NCBI GenBank assembly: GCA_022482625.1
Contig: JAKVOU010000001.1
Coordinates: forward strand, 3,148,784 to 3,212,783
DNA length: 64,000 bases
Direction: 5' to 3'
Source: Spirochaetia bacterium
GTDB lineage: Bacteria > Spirochaetota > Spirochaetia > Sphaerochaetales > Sphaerochaetaceae
Below are positions 63,995 through 64,000 of the stretch, one piece after another (within the stretch, counting starts at the first letter, position 1; each line of letters starts with the position of its first letter). The notes under the pieces are model-generated. The model saw only the letters and a list, made by a program, of their open reading frames with translations, was not told the origin of the DNA and made no database searches. A program made the position numbers and the translations under genes.

Positions 63995-64000
63995 ATGAGT
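63995..64000 (+). CDS. Possible start of a rightward gene cut by the window edge
   Basis: An ATG at 63995 is preceded by GGAGG ten bases upstream. Only two codons are visible, so nothing can be said about the product. Confidence 0.25.

Overview
The window looks like a chromosomal segment of an anaerobic, Gram-negative-type bacterium, most plausibly a spirochaete of the Sphaerochaeta/Treponema group. This is inferred from the mix of a sodium-pump oxaloacetate decarboxylase, GTP-dependent PEP carboxykinase, many binding-protein ABC importers, a BMP-type nucleoside/sugar importer and a large type II-A Cas9. No rRNA or ribosomal-protein marker is present to settle the taxonomy. Genes are dense, start codons are often GTG or TTG, and perfect stem-loop terminators are common.

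Layout. 1-8 kb: the C-terminally cut gene of a membrane-bound EAL protein, then a five-gene operon with 4-10 nt overlaps encoding a BMP-type ABC importer plus an FGGY sugar kinase. 8-12 kb: phosphohexomutase and a PhoR/PhoB-like two-component pair. 12-16 kb: an FbpABC-like ABC importer with strong hairpins between the binding-protein and permease genes. 16-20.4 kb: flavin reductase, two SDR-family genes divergent from a TetR regulator with a perfect 21-bp palindrome between them, and tRNA-Arg(CCG). 20.4-27.3 kb: a sparser, AT-rich accessory stretch with small exported proteins (two clear paralogues), a DMT transporter, a CGNR regulator and a CobD/HisC-like aminotransferase. 27.6-38 kb: housekeeping and metabolic genes including 3-hydroxyacyl-CoA dehydrogenase, macro domain, SIMPL, Nudix, Mrp, oadGAB, CpXC, alpha/beta hydrolase and dCMP deaminase.

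38.1-48.1 kb: a complete type II-A CRISPR-Cas locus. An array of 50 apparently identical 36-nt repeats, with decayed repeats at its far end, is preceded on the minus strand by a leader and cas9-cas1-cas2-csn2. A tracrRNA gene with its own promoter, anti-repeat, hairpins and terminator lies divergently upstream of cas9. This is the main defence system of the window, and the locus is visibly more AT-rich than its flanks.

48.2-51.4 kb: a metal-type ABC importer whose ATPase carries an N-terminal DUF1893-like domain, led by a DUF3842 gene. 51.5-56.3 kb: a fused Fe-S/molybdopterin hydroxylase, an M20 peptidase and a PanE-like reductase. 56.3-60.4 kb: RNase D, then a cluster of broken reading frames (uracil permease, chloramphenicol-acetyltransferase remnant, WYL regulator) around a newly noted 50-residue membrane protein gene. 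60.4-64 kb: two tandem secreted paralogues and pckG with a long, partly structured leader.

Metabolically, pckG and oadGAB both act on oxaloacetate, which fits fermentative energy metabolism with Na+ export. The importers and kinases indicate a scavenging, sugar- and nucleoside-using life.
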